Assembly (NCBI RefSeq): GCF_027594425.1
Contig: NZ_CP115159.1
Location: 434,001 to 498,000 of the forward strand
Direction of reading: 5' to 3'
Length of the DNA stretch: 64,000 nucleotides
Source: Zunongwangia sp. HGR-M22
GTDB lineage: Bacteria > Bacteroidota > Bacteroidia > Flavobacteriales > Flavobacteriaceae
In this document: positions 41,607-51,256 of the stretch, in pieces
How positions within the stretch are numbered: the first letter of the stretch is position 1
Layout of the letters: each line of letters begins with the position of its first letter
Position numbers and translations under genes: made by a program
The notes under the pieces: model-generated
Told to the model about the DNA's origin: nothing
Seen by the model: only the letters and a program-made list of their open reading frames with translations
Databases searched by the model: none

Positions 41607-42895
41607 TGAGTGCAGAAGTCATCATTATTATTTTGTCATTATTACTTTCCGCATTTTTCTCCGGTATGGAAATCGCTTATGTCTCTTCCAATAAAATATA
41701 TATTGAAATTGAGAAGCTTCAAAACGACTTCTTAGCAAAAGTTTTAAAGCGCCTAACCAAAAAGCCATCTAAATTTATAGCAGCGATGCTTGTTGGGAAC
41801 AACATTGCGTTGGTGGTTTACGGTTTTTATATGGGAGATCTAATAATGGAGTGGTTAACAGGAATGCAGCCGCTAGACAATGCAATTCTTAATTATTTGG
41901 TTACCGATTTAAGCTTATTTACCCAAACGCTCCTTTCTACACTGCTAATTTTAGTGACGGCCGAATTTCTTCCGAAGGTTTTCTTTCAGATTTATGCAAA
42001 TTCAATGCTGAAATTTTTCGCAGTACCGGCATATTTATTTTATCTCATTTTTAGTTTTATTTCTTCATTTGTTATCTGGATTTCAGATATGATTCTGAAG
42101 CGTTTCTTTAAAACAGACGGGGATGAAGTTCAGTTGGCCTTTAGTAAAATAGAACTTGGGAATTTTATTAGCGAGCAGATGGAGACGGTGGAAGAAGAAG
42201 ATGAGGTAGATTCAGAAATTCAGATTTTCCAAAACGCGCTTCAATTTGCAGATATAAAGGCAAGAGAGGTAATGATTCCCCGAACAGAAATTATTGCTGT
42301 AAATCAAGATGTCGCCCCGGGAGATTTGGTGAAAACATTCACAGAAACTGGCCTTTCAAAGATTTTGATTTTTAACGAAACTATAGATGATATTATAGGT
42401 TACGTACACTCTTTTGAATTATTTAAAAAGCCGGCGTCTATAAAATCAATTTTATTGCCAGTGATTTTTGTTCCTGAAACCATGTGGGTTAAGGATGTGC
42501 TGAATGTTTTAATTAAGAAACGAAAAAGTATCGCGGTTGTTATTGATGAGTATGGAGGTACAAGTGGAATGATGACCATCGAAGACATCGTAGAAGAGCT
42601 TTTTGGAGAAATAGAAGATGAACATGATTCTGCAATATTAGTTGAAGAAAAAATAGGAGAAGATCATTATAAATTTTCAGCAAGAGCAGAAGTAGATTAT
42701 ATTAACGAAACTTACCGATTAAACATTCCTACTGGTGAGAATTATGAAACTTTAGGAGGTTTTATCGTTAATCATACTGAAGAAATTCCACAGCACAAAG
42801 AGGTAGTTCGAATAGATGAATTTGAATTAACTATTCTCGATGTTTCCAACACAAAAATCGATCTTGTAGAGCTTAAAATCAAGCCCGAAGATTAA
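41606..42895 (+). CDS. CNNM/CorC (hemolysin-family) membrane protein with CBS pair
   Basis: 429 residues. The N-terminal DUF21 membrane domain (about 1-170; LSAFFSGMEIAYVSSNKIYIE and a later GNNIALV motif) is followed by a CBS pair (about 205-325; MIPRTEIIAVN, GTSGMMTIEDIVEELFGEIEDEHD) and a CorC_HlyC transporter-associated domain (about 340-425). Family members move or sense Mg2+ or Co2+; true hemolysis is unlikely. The gliding protein GldE belongs to the same family, but there are no gld neighbours here, so I do not call it GldE. It is part of the coaX-lptC operon. Confidence 0.9.
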   Translation: MSAEVIIIILSLLLSAFFSGMEIAYVSSNKIYIEIEKLQNDFLAKVLKRLTKKPSKFIAAMLVGNNIALVVYGFYMGDLIMEWLTGMQPLDNAILNYLVTDLSLFTQTLLSTLLILVTAEFLPKVFFQIYANSMLKFFAVPAYLFYLIFSFISSFVIWISDMILKRFFKTDGDEVQLAFSKIELGNFISEQMETVEEEDEVDSEIQIFQNALQFADIKAREVMIPRTEIIAVNQDVAPGDLVKTFTETGLSKILIFNETIDDIIGYVHSFELFKKPASIKSILLPVIFVPETMWVKDVLNVLIKKRKSIAVVIDEYGGTSGMMTIEDIVEELFGEIEDEHDSAILVEEKIGEDHYKFSARAEVDYINETYRLNIPTGENYETLGGFIVNHTEEIPQHKEVVRIDEFELTILDVSNTKIDLVELKIKPED

Positions 42896-42965
42896 AGCGT
42901 TAAAAAGTTAAGATTTTGCTAATTATAAGTTTCATAATTAGGCTAAAAACACTATTTTCGCCCAC

Positions 42966-42973
42966 TATATTTG
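42966..42973 (+). promoter_or_regulatory. Candidate -7 box upstream of the PpiD-like gene
   Basis: TATATTTG fits TAnnTTTG and lies 16 bp before the ATG at 42990, but the -33 TTG is missing at the right distance. It may give the isomerase gene its own promoter. Confidence 0.4.
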
Positions 42974-42989
42974 ATAAAAATTATTTAGA

Positions 42990-45098
42990 ATGGCAGTATT
43001 ACAGAATATTAGGCAGAAGTCTGCTTTAATTATTGTGGTTATTGGGTTTGCATTATTTGCCTTCCTTATTCCTAGTATCCTGAAGAACGGTGGTTTTTCT
43101 GCAAAGGATAACTCCATAGCTACTGTGAATGGTGAGGATATCGCGAGAGAAGATTTCGCACGCCAGGTAGAAGCTTATCAGCAAAATATGCGTGGTAATA
43201 TTTCAACTACTCAGGCTGTTAACCGTGTATGGGAACAACAATTAAATCAAATCATTGTAGAGGAGCAAGTAGAAGAACTTGGGATAAGAGCCGAGCAGGC
43301 ACAAGTAAGACAAATGATGAGAGCTCAAATGTCTAACAATCCTCAGTTTACTAACGAAGCTGGTATGTTCGATGAGAATCGAGTAAAAGAATATGTGGCG
43401 AGCATAAAGCAAACTTCCCCACAAATGTATCAGCAATGGTTAAGTTACGAAGAAGGCCTTTCTGAATCTGCTGCGCAGAATATTTATGCAAATATGATTC
43501 GTACAGGTGTTGGTGCAACGCTAACTGAGGGTAAACAAGCTTACCTATTGCAAAATAATACTATGGATCTGCGTTATGTGCAGGTTCCTTATTCTTCAAT
43601 TTCAGATGAGGAGATTGAGGTTTCTAAAAGTGAAATTAAAGAATATGTAGATAGTCATAAAGCTAAGTTTGAAACTGAAGCAGCAAGAAATATTCAATAT
43701 GTAATTTTTAATGAAGAAGCATCTACAGAGGATAAAGAAGAAGCTAAATCTTCATTAAGTGCGCTGTTAGAAGATAGAGTAGAGTACAATTCAGTTTCTA
43801 AATCTAACGATACTATTCAAGGTTTTAGAAAAACTTCAGATGATCAGGAATTTGTAAATTCAAATTCAGATCTAACACAACCAGTAGCCTTCAAATTTAA
43901 AAATCAGTTATCAAAGAAATTTGCAGATGATTTATTTAATCTTGAAGAGGGAGAAGTTTACGGTCCTTACGAAGAGAATGGATATTGGAAGTTGAGTAAG
44001 TTAATAGAGACCAAACAAATCCCAGATTCGATAAAAGCTAGTCATATTTTATTAGGTTACCAGGGCGCGCAAGCCGGTGGTGCCCGTACTGAAGCTGCTG
44101 CAAAACAATTGGCAGATAGTTTAGCTGGTGTAGTAAAAAGCGATAAGTCTAAAATGGCAGAGCTGGCAACAGAATTTTCTGATGATCCTTCTGCAGCTCA
44201 AAACTCTGGAGATCTTGGTTATTTTGGACCAGGAATGATGGTGCCAGAATTTGATGATTTTGTTTTAAATAATAACGAAGGAACTGTAGGGGTTGTAGAG
44301 ACCGATTTTGGATACCATGTTATTTATATTGAAGAGCAAACAGAAAAAGAAAAAGCTGTTAAGATTGCAACAGTAGCTAGAGAAATCGAAGCTACCGAGG
44401 AAACAAGAAATAGCCTTTTTAACGAAGTAACAAAATTCGAGATTGCTGCGGGCGAAGGTGATTTTACAGAAAAAGCAAAAGCTGCTGATTATAGAATTCG
44501 TACCGTACGTGATGTAAAAGCACTTGACGAAAATATTCCTGGTGTTGGGCAACAACGTAGAGTAGTGCAATGGGCTTTTGAAGATGATGCGAAAGTAGGT
44601 GATGTAAAACGTTTTGAAACTCCAACTGGATATATTGTGGCTCAAATCACTGCTAAGAAGAAAAAGGGATTAATGAGTCCAGAAGATGCTTCTGCTGAAG
44701 TTATACCTGTTTTAACCAAGCAGAAAAAGGCAAAAATGATTCAGGATAAAATTTCAGGAACAAGTGTAGATCAGGTTGCTGAGAATCAGGATAAAATTGT
44801 ACAAACTGCTAATGCAGTAAACTTAAGCTCACCAACATTAGCAGGAGCAGGTAGCGAGCCAGAAGTTGTGGGCGCTGTTTACGCTCTAAAAGTAGGTGAA
44901 ACTAGTAAGCCTATCGTTGGTGAAAAAGGAGTTTATGTTGTAGAATTAGTAAGTAAAAGCGACGCTCCCGAGCTCGATTCTTACAAGCCATTCGCTCTGC
45001 AAGAAACTAATACTCGTCGCCAGATGGCAAACAGTAGAGCTTTTGAAGCTTTAAAAGCAAAAGCTGATATTGAAGATAAAAGAGCTAAATTCTACTAG
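42990..45098 (+). CDS. PpiD/SurA-type membrane-anchored periplasmic peptidyl-prolyl isomerase
   Basis: 702 residues. One TM anchor at about 13-32 (ALIIVVIGFALFAFLIPSIL) follows a short cytosolic tail, as in PpiD. A SurA_N-like chaperone region comes next (VNGEDIAREDFARQVEAYQQ; then helices to about 190). A parvulin domain spans about 345-460 (KASHILLGYQG, FSDDPSAAQNSGDLGYFGPGMMVPEFDDF, TDFGYHVIYIEE), and a second, degenerate region follows. PpiD helps newly exported proteins fold. It is the last gene before a very long bidirectional hairpin and probably belongs to the coaX-lptC unit, though a 94-bp gap precedes it. Confidence 0.93.
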   Translation: MAVLQNIRQKSALIIVVIGFALFAFLIPSILKNGGFSAKDNSIATVNGEDIAREDFARQVEAYQQNMRGNISTTQAVNRVWEQQLNQIIVEEQVEELGIRAEQAQVRQMMRAQMSNNPQFTNEAGMFDENRVKEYVASIKQTSPQMYQQWLSYEEGLSESAAQNIYANMIRTGVGATLTEGKQAYLLQNNTMDLRYVQVPYSSISDEEIEVSKSEIKEYVDSHKAKFETEAARNIQYVIFNEEASTEDKEEAKSSLSALLEDRVEYNSVSKSNDTIQGFRKTSDDQEFVNSNSDLTQPVAFKFKNQLSKKFADDLFNLEEGEVYGPYEENGYWKLSKLIETKQIPDSIKASHILLGYQGAQAGGARTEAAAKQLADSLAGVVKSDKSKMAELATEFSDDPSAAQNSGDLGYFGPGMMVPEFDDFVLNNNEGTVGVVETDFGYHVIYIEEQTEKEKAVKIATVAREIEATEETRNSLFNEVTKFEIAAGEGDFTEKAKAADYRIRTVRDVKALDENIPGVGQQRRVVQWAFEDDAKVGDVKRFETPTGYIVAQITAKKKKGLMSPEDASAEVIPVLTKQKKAKMIQDKISGTSVDQVAENQDKIVQTANAVNLSSPTLAGAGSEPEVVGAVYALKVGETSKPIVGEKGVYVVELVSKSDAPELDSYKPFALQETNTRRQMANSRAFEALKAKADIEDKRAKFY

Positions 45099-45111
45099 AA
45101 TTTAGGTGAAA

Positions 45112-45156
45112 ATATATCAAAAAAAGCCGCTCATTGAGCGGCTTTTTTTGATATAT
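45112..45156. terminator. Long bidirectional terminator hairpin
   Basis: A 22-bp arm (45112-45133) is mirrored exactly at 45135-45156 around one central T. The GC core GCCGCTCA/TGAGCGGC is flanked by A7/T7. It separates the convergent PpiD-like and GHMP kinase genes. Confidence 0.92.
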
Positions 45157-45187
45157 ACGAGATTTTTTCTTTATCTAATCTTTAAGA

Positions 45188-46108
45188 TTATAGGATTAAA
45201 TCTTCGTAAGGAATTACTACCTCATATCCTTTTTGTTTAAAATACGCTTTGGGATCATTTTTGCTGGTGGCCATTATAAAATCTCCACCCCAAGCACCAA
45301 GACTTTTTATACTTCCTTCAAAATCGGGAAAGAGCTTAGTTTTAATCTTTGGTAAGTTTATCGCTTTAGAAATTAGATTTTCATGAATATTTATTAATAA
45401 CTCAAATTCGGTTAAAGACTCGCATCTTAAGAGTTGCTGAGTAATATTGGATACTTTTTCAACTAAAACTTTTTGATGGGTTTCGGTTTGATTTCTATAA
45501 TGCGCTATGGCTTCTCTGCTATTTTGCTTTTGGTTTAAGTAAACAAAGTATATGTTGTGAATAAAACCTGGCTCAAAAGTCGCTTTTAATGATTTTTGAG
45601 ATGCATTAGTTCGCTCGTAAGTAATTGGCCCTTCAGCCTGAGCGCAGGCGATGTCGTAACCACTTCCTTTAAATGTTCTTTCTAGTAATTGGTATGCATC
45701 GATTTCTAACCATTGCGCAATATTATTAATTAAGGTTGAAGAAGTCCCTAGTCCCCAATTACGATCAAATTCTAACGTTGTGCTAATGTCGCATCCTTCG
45801 AATAGGTTTTTTTCTGAAAGTGCTTCAGCCGCAGTTAAAATTTGAATACAACGCTTGGAAATTTCAGCATCATTTTCTGATTTTTGAGTTTCTGAAGTAG
45901 ATTTGATTCCGAAGGAAGTTTTTTCAAATTGATCCTGAAACCAAACTTTTCCATTTTCATCTTTACTTACCCAATTTATCAATCCTGAAGCGTTCTCTTT
46001 AACCTCTAAATATTGCCCTTTTTTGGTGGGAAGGCAAAAAGCCTGAGCGCCATCTAGAACGGCATATTCCGCAGTAATTAAAAGTTTTCCGTGGCTATAA
46101 AATTTCAT
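45188..46108 (-). CDS. GYDIA-family GHMP kinase (mevalonate-pathway-type kinase)
   Basis: 306 residues with the GHMP kinase layout: N-terminal FYSHGKLLITAEYAVLDGA, the ATP-binding GLGTSSTLINNIAQ motif, and SGYDIACAQ, the signature after which the family is named. It overlaps the following HMG-CoA reductase gene by 4 bp (the reductase is upstream in transcription), so a kinase step on mevalonate or phosphomevalonate is the natural guess, but the exact substrate is not shown by sequence. Confidence 0.9.
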   Translation of the reverse strand: MKFYSHGKLLITAEYAVLDGAQAFCLPTKKGQYLEVKENASGLINWVSKDENGKVWFQDQFEKTSFGIKSTSETQKSENDAEISKRCIQILTAAEALSEKNLFEGCDISTTLEFDRNWGLGTSSTLINNIAQWLEIDAYQLLERTFKGSGYDIACAQAEGPITYERTNASQKSLKATFEPGFIHNIYFVYLNQKQNSREAIAHYRNQTETHQKVLVEKVSNITQQLLRCESLTEFELLINIHENLISKAINLPKIKTKLFPDFEGSIKSLGAWGGDFIMATSKNDPKAYFKQKGYEVVIPYEDLIL

Positions 46109-47421
46109 TTTCTCAGTTTTTCTAATTGCGTAGCAACATCGCTATGAGAAACAACATTAGTTTTATAATATTCAATCAAACTTGCTTTTTCTTCTAAAGT
46201 AGCATTATGCTGATTAAGAATATTCATTAGATGCATCTTCATGTGACCTTTTTGGATTCCTGTCGTAATTAAGGATTTTACGGCTGCAAAATTTTGTGCC
46301 AATCCTGCTACAGCTACAATTTCCATAAGTTTTCTCGCATTAGGCTGTCCTAATATGTCCATTGCAAGTTTTACAAGTGGATGAAGACTTGTTAAGCCAC
46401 CTACAGTTCCCAGAGCTAACGGAACTTCAATCCAGAATCTAAAGATTCCGTCTTCAATTTTAGCATGTGTTAAACTCGAGTATTGGCCATCTTTAGAAGC
46501 GTAAGCATGTACTCCGGCTTCAATTGCTCTAAAGTCATTTCCTGTAGCTAAAACAACGGCATCGATGCCATTCATGATCCCTTTATTGTGAGTTACCGCT
46601 CTAAAAGGTTCAGTTTCGGCAATTTTAACGGCTCTTATAAATTTTTCAGCAAAATGCTCCCCACTAAAATTTTTGTCATCAGAAAGTTCGTGTAAAGGAC
46701 AGGTCACTTCAGCTCTAACAATACATTCTGGAACATAATTAGAAAGAATACTCATCACAATTTCAATATTACGTTCCTCAGCATTAAAATCTTCCCATAT
46801 TGCCGCTTCTTTCTCTAGAACTTCAGCGAATTTCTCTAAACAACTATTGATAAAGTTGGCGCCCATGCTATCTACCGTCTCAAAGTTGCAATGCAGCTGG
46901 TAGTAATTTTCAACTTCAGTAGTGCGTTCTCTAAGCTCGATACTTTTTATACCTCCGCCACGCTTTTCCATATTTTTGGTTAGCGGAGCAGCGGCTGCTC
47001 TAAGTTTAGGCTCTAATTCGTTAAAAAAGAGCTCTAATTTTTCTTCGCTACCTTTATAAATAAAATGAACCTGTCCCACCTTTATGGTATCGATCACTTC
47101 GGTTTTGAATCCACCACGACTTCCCCAGAATTTGGCCGCTTTGCTGGCCGCTGCAATTACCGAGCTTTCTTCTATTGCCATTGGGATGGCAAAAAGTTCG
47201 TTGTTAATCAAAAAGTTTGGTGCAATACCAAAGGGTAAATAATAATTAGAGATCGTATTTTCTGTAAACTCCTCGTGTAATTGTTGTAGTTTTTCGTCTT
47301 TATTCCAGTACTGTTTTAAGACTTCAATAGCTTTTGAATCGTCATTCAGATAGGTTTCTGTTAACCATTTAATCTTTTCTTCCTTACTCAGCTTTGAAAA
47401 GCCAGAAATTGGTTCCTTCAT
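46105..47421 (-). CDS. mvaA: Hydroxymethylglutaryl-CoA reductase (class II)
   Basis: 438 residues. Reversible NAD(P)H enzyme between HMG-CoA and mevalonate; the class II layout is shown by IPMAIEESSVIAAASKAAKF, the DSMGANFINSCLE block, HNKGIMNGIDAVVLATGNDFR and LGTVGGLTSLHPLVKLA. Class II enzymes are often auto-labelled degradative, but together with the coupled kinase an isoprenoid-synthesis role is more likely. The gene is first in a two-gene minus operon. A TATCTTTG (47452-47445, minus strand) is a possible -7 box. Confidence 0.94.
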   Translation of the reverse strand: MKEPISGFSKLSKEEKIKWLTETYLNDDSKAIEVLKQYWNKDEKLQQLHEEFTENTISNYYLPFGIAPNFLINNELFAIPMAIEESSVIAAASKAAKFWGSRGGFKTEVIDTIKVGQVHFIYKGSEEKLELFFNELEPKLRAAAAPLTKNMEKRGGGIKSIELRERTTEVENYYQLHCNFETVDSMGANFINSCLEKFAEVLEKEAAIWEDFNAEERNIEIVMSILSNYVPECIVRAEVTCPLHELSDDKNFSGEHFAEKFIRAVKIAETEPFRAVTHNKGIMNGIDAVVLATGNDFRAIEAGVHAYASKDGQYSSLTHAKIEDGIFRFWIEVPLALGTVGGLTSLHPLVKLAMDILGQPNARKLMEIVAVAGLAQNFAAVKSLITTGIQKGHMKMHLMNILNQHNATLEEKASLIEYYKTNVVSHSDVATQLEKLRK

Positions 47422-47610
47422 GAAATTTAATAATAGTTCTTTCGCAAAGATACAATTGTTATTTGGTTGTCGATAATGCTTTCATTTTAGAAAGCTGTTT
47501 GGTGATTTTGAAGTTTGCTTTAACAAATTGTTGTATTTAACACGAGTTGAAGCGGCTTTTTCAGCAAATTTTAGTAAACTTGGCCTGCAATAAAATTTTG
47601 AAAAAATTTA

Positions 47611-49782
47611 ATGAGGTTCTCAAAAATCTTAGTTCTGCTTATGACGATGGCAGCATCTGTTGCGACTTCCCAGGAAAAGAAAATTACGCTCGAAGAAATA
47701 TGGAGCGGGAAGTTTAGTCAGCAACATCTACAATCCCTACAATCTTTAAAAAATGGTGTCGAATATGTGGTGTTAAACCACGATCCAGATTCTGGAAATA
47801 CTAGTATCGATGTCTACAGTTATAAAACTGGCGAAAAAACTCGAACTTTAGTTGATACCAAAAATTTGGAAGCTCTAAAGAGTTTCCAAGATTTTAGTTT
47901 AAGTGATGATGAAACTAAAATTTTGCTTGCTACAGCGCCACAACCTATTTATCGTAGATCATCTAAGGCGATATTCTATATCTACGATGTAAATTCTAAA
48001 GATCTTACCAAGCTTAGCGATAAAAAAGTTCAGGAGCCTACTTTTTCTCCCGATAATTCTAAGCTAGCTTATGTTTTTGAAAATAACATCTATGTTTATG
48101 ATGTAGAAGAGAAAAAGGAAAAGCAAATTACAGAAGATGGCAAAATCAATAGTATAATCAACGGAATTACCGATTGGGTTTACGAAGAAGAACTTGGTTT
48201 TGTAAGAGCTTTTCAGTGGAATAAAAAGAGCGATAAAATTGCGTTTTTAAGGTTTAACGAAACTGAAGTGCCTGAATTTTCTATGGATATCTTCGGAAGT
48301 GATCTTTATCCAAGTGAACAAACCTTTAAATACCCGAAAGCAGGTGAAGCGAATTCTGAAGTTTCTTTGCAGATGTACGATGTAGCTTCAGAAGCAACTG
48401 AAGAAATAAAGCTAGGGGATTATAGCGATTTTTACATTCCACGCATAAAATGGACCAATAGAGATTACGTTTTGAGCGTTCAGGTTTTAAATAGGCATCA
48501 AGATCAATTAGATCTTATTTTTGTAAATGCTGAAGATAATTCCGCTAAAATTGTTCTTACTGAAAAAGACGATGCATATGTTGATGTCACCGATAATCTT
48601 ACTTTTTTAGATGATCATAGTTTTATCTGGACAAGCGAACGCGACGGTTATAATCATATTTATCTTTATGACGAAAATGGAGAGCTGAAGCGCCAAGTTA
48701 CTGAAGGAAACTGGGAAGTAACCAATTACTATGGTTACGATAAAAAAAGCAATCGAATATTCTATCAAAGTACAGAAAACGGAAGTGTAAATCGCGATGT
48801 TTATTCTATAAAAGCTAACGGAAAAAGTAAAAAGCGACTTACAGAAAAAACCGGAACCAATAATGCCGGTTTTAGTGCAGATTTTACCTATTTTATAAAT
48901 GCATTTACCAATACTGAAACGCCTATGGAGTATGCACTTCATAGAGCGAAAAATGGTAAGTTGGTAAGAAGAATCAAGGATAACGCCGAGCTACTAGAAG
49001 TAGAAAAACCCTATCATTTTTCGCCAAAAGAATTATCTACGATTCCTGTTGACGGAAACGAGTTAAATATGTGGACGATTAAACCTTCAGATTTTGATGC
49101 ATCTAAAAAGTATCCTTTATTGATGTTTCAATATTCTGGGCCGGGATCACAATCGGTTTCTAACACTTATTTTAATACTAATGATTACTGGTATCAGCTT
49201 TTAGCCGATCAAGGCTATATTATCGTTTGTTTAGATGGTAGAGGAACTGGTTTTAAGGGAGCAGATTTTAAGAAGGTAACACAAAACGAACTTGGAAAAT
49301 ACGAGTTAGAAGATCAAATCGACGCTGCGAAGCAATTAGGTCAATTAGATTATATTGATGCTAATCGAATCGGAATTTGGGGATGGAGTTTTGGTGGTTT
49401 TATGGCATCTAATGCAATACTGAAAGGGAATGATACTTTTGCCATGGCAATTGCCGTGGCGCCGGTAATCAGCTGGAGATTTTACGATACCATCTATACT
49501 GAACGTTTTATGACGACTCCGCAGGAAAATGCTTCCGGTTACGATGAAAACTCACCAATTAATCATGTAGATAAACTAAAAGGCGACTTTCTAATTGTTC
49601 ATGGTGGTGGCGATGATAACGTACATTTGCAAAACACGATGCGAATGGTAGAAGCGCTTATCCAGGCAAATAAACAATTCGATTGGGCAATTTACCCTGA
49701 TAAAAATCACGGGATATATGGTGGTAACACCAGATTGCACTTATATACTAAAATGACAAACTTTATTAAAGAACACCTTTAA
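47611..49782 (+). CDS. Dipeptidyl-peptidase IV-type serine peptidase (S9 family)
   Basis: 723 residues with a signal peptide ending ATSQ (20), so it acts outside the cytosol. A beta-propeller region (about 40-460; LGDYSDFYIPRIKWTNRDYV) precedes the alpha/beta hydrolase domain. The catalytic triad is readable: Ser593 in GWSFGGFMASNA, Asp668 in HGGGDDNVH and His700 in DKNHGIYG. The propeller EE pair that binds the substrate N-terminus (DWVYEEELGFVRAF) is present, supporting release of Xaa-Pro dipeptides. A POT peptide transporter gene follows 20 bp later, consistent with a peptide-scavenging pair. Confidence 0.94.
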   Translation: MRFSKILVLLMTMAASVATSQEKKITLEEIWSGKFSQQHLQSLQSLKNGVEYVVLNHDPDSGNTSIDVYSYKTGEKTRTLVDTKNLEALKSFQDFSLSDDETKILLATAPQPIYRRSSKAIFYIYDVNSKDLTKLSDKKVQEPTFSPDNSKLAYVFENNIYVYDVEEKKEKQITEDGKINSIINGITDWVYEEELGFVRAFQWNKKSDKIAFLRFNETEVPEFSMDIFGSDLYPSEQTFKYPKAGEANSEVSLQMYDVASEATEEIKLGDYSDFYIPRIKWTNRDYVLSVQVLNRHQDQLDLIFVNAEDNSAKIVLTEKDDAYVDVTDNLTFLDDHSFIWTSERDGYNHIYLYDENGELKRQVTEGNWEVTNYYGYDKKSNRIFYQSTENGSVNRDVYSIKANGKSKKRLTEKTGTNNAGFSADFTYFINAFTNTETPMEYALHRAKNGKLVRRIKDNAELLEVEKPYHFSPKELSTIPVDGNELNMWTIKPSDFDASKKYPLLMFQYSGPGSQSVSNTYFNTNDYWYQLLADQGYIIVCLDGRGTGFKGADFKKVTQNELGKYELEDQIDAAKQLGQLDYIDANRIGIWGWSFGGFMASNAILKGNDTFAMAIAVAPVISWRFYDTIYTERFMTTPQENASGYDENSPINHVDKLKGDFLIVHGGGDDNVHLQNTMRMVEALIQANKQFDWAIYPDKNHGIYGGNTRLHLYTKMTNFIKEHL

Positions 49783-49802
49783 TTTAAACACCACTAATAA
49801 TT

Positions 49803-51182
49803 ATGGCAAACAGATCAGACCTAGAAAGGAAAGAAATTTTTGGACATCCCGTAGGCTTATATATATTATTTTTTACTGAGATGTGGGAGCGATTCTCTTA
49901 TTACGGAATGAGAGCGTTGCTTACTTTATTTCTTGTGGCTTCCGTAACATCTGATAATCCTGGTTGGGGTTGGAGTAACGATGAAGCAATAAATCTTTAC
50001 AAGTGGTACACTACACTGGTTTATATAGCTTCTATCCCTGGAGGTATAATTGCAGATAGATTTTTAGGACAGAAGAAAACAGTGATGATTGGTGGTATAC
50101 TTTTGTGTGTAGGGCATTTGGTGCTAGCTTACGAAAGTATAGAAGCGTTTTATATTGGTTTGGCATTTATTATAGCAGGAGTAGGTGGTCTTAAACCTAA
50201 TATTTCTACAATGGTAGGTGGTTTATATCCAAAATCCGAAAATGATAGACGAGATCAAGGATTTTATATTTTTTATATAGGAATTAATCTTGGTGCTTTT
50301 TTAGCCGGAATTATTATTGGTCAAGTGGGAGAGAAAATTAATTGGCATTATGGATTTGGATTAGCCGGGATAGGAATGTTGATAGGTCAATTGGTGTATA
50401 TATTTGGCCAACGATATTTAAAGGGTGTAGGCGAATTTTCAGGGAAATCTGAAAACGAAGAAGAAAGAGAGGCCATGAAAAGACCTTTAACTAGAGTTGA
50501 GAAAGACAGAATGATAGTTATGGGAATCTCTTTTTTAATAATCATTGTTTTTTGGGGCGCATTCGAGCAAGCCGGTGGTTTGATGAATATCTATGCCCAA
50601 CAAAATACCGATCGTGTAATTTTTGGATGGGAAGTTCCCGCTTCTTATTTCCAATCGGTTAATGCTTTCTTCATATTTACGCTGGCTTTAGCTGTTGCTG
50701 GTTTTTGGACATGGTGGAAGAGAAGAGGGAAAGAATCCAGTTCACTTTTTAAAATGGCTGTAGGAGTTATTGTAATGGGATTTGGATTTACTTTTATGTC
50801 TTTTGCTTCATTGCAATACGAAGAATTTGGTAAATCTGCGATGTACTGGTTAGTTTTAGCGTATCTTTTTCATACTTTGGGAGAGCTATGTGCCTCTCCA
50901 GTCGCACTTTCTTTTATAACAAAATTAGCTCCTGTAAAATATGCTTCATTTATGATGGGAGCTTATTTCGCGGCCACCGGATTGGGGAATTTTGTAGCAG
51001 GTACAGTTGGAGAACAAATTAAAAATGCTTCTGAATTTCAGATTTTTACTGGTATTTTTATATTCTGTTTAATTTTTGGATTATTAATTATACTGCTATT
51101 AAAACCTTTAAAACGTCTAACCCATGGTGCAGAAGATAGCCAAATGGAAGATGGTATACCAAAGGAAACAGCTATCGAATAG
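49803..51182 (+). CDS. POT/PTR-family proton-coupled peptide transporter
   Basis: 459 residues with about 12-14 TM segments. The family signature is at the N-terminus: HPVGLYILFFTEMWERFSYYG with the ExxERFxYY proton-coupling motif. The second signature is GAFLAGIIIGQVGEKINWHYGFGLAG, preceded by the PTR2 motif FYIFYIGINLG. The family imports di- and tripeptides. It is downstream of DPP-IV and 20 bp apart, so products of the peptidase may be its substrates. A terminator follows. Confidence 0.94.
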   Translation: MANRSDLERKEIFGHPVGLYILFFTEMWERFSYYGMRALLTLFLVASVTSDNPGWGWSNDEAINLYKWYTTLVYIASIPGGIIADRFLGQKKTVMIGGILLCVGHLVLAYESIEAFYIGLAFIIAGVGGLKPNISTMVGGLYPKSENDRRDQGFYIFYIGINLGAFLAGIIIGQVGEKINWHYGFGLAGIGMLIGQLVYIFGQRYLKGVGEFSGKSENEEEREAMKRPLTRVEKDRMIVMGISFLIIIVFWGAFEQAGGLMNIYAQQNTDRVIFGWEVPASYFQSVNAFFIFTLALAVAGFWTWWKRRGKESSSLFKMAVGVIVMGFGFTFMSFASLQYEEFGKSAMYWLVLAYLFHTLGELCASPVALSFITKLAPVKYASFMMGAYFAATGLGNFVAGTVGEQIKNASEFQIFTGIFIFCLIFGLLIILLLKPLKRLTHGAEDSQMEDGIPKETAIE

Positions 51183-51203
51183 GTTTTGATTAAAAAATTA
51201 GAG

Positions 51204-51231
51204 AAAACGTTCTGTAAAAGGAACGTTTTTT
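51204..51231 (+). terminator. Intrinsic terminator after the POT transporter gene
   Basis: AAAACGTTC (51204-51212) pairs with GAACGTTTT (51221-51229) over an 8-nt loop and runs into T6. Confidence 0.88.
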
Positions 51232-51256
51232 GTTATTATAAAAGAAATTTTTGAAG

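Noticed and set aside
41606-42895. GldE gliding protein
   Set aside because: Same CNNM family, but there are no gld genes nearby and the operon context is coaX-lptC.
45112-45156. Recombination or chromosome-dimer (dif-like) site because of the long symmetry
   Set aside because: GC core with A/T runs between two convergent genes is a standard bidirectional terminator.
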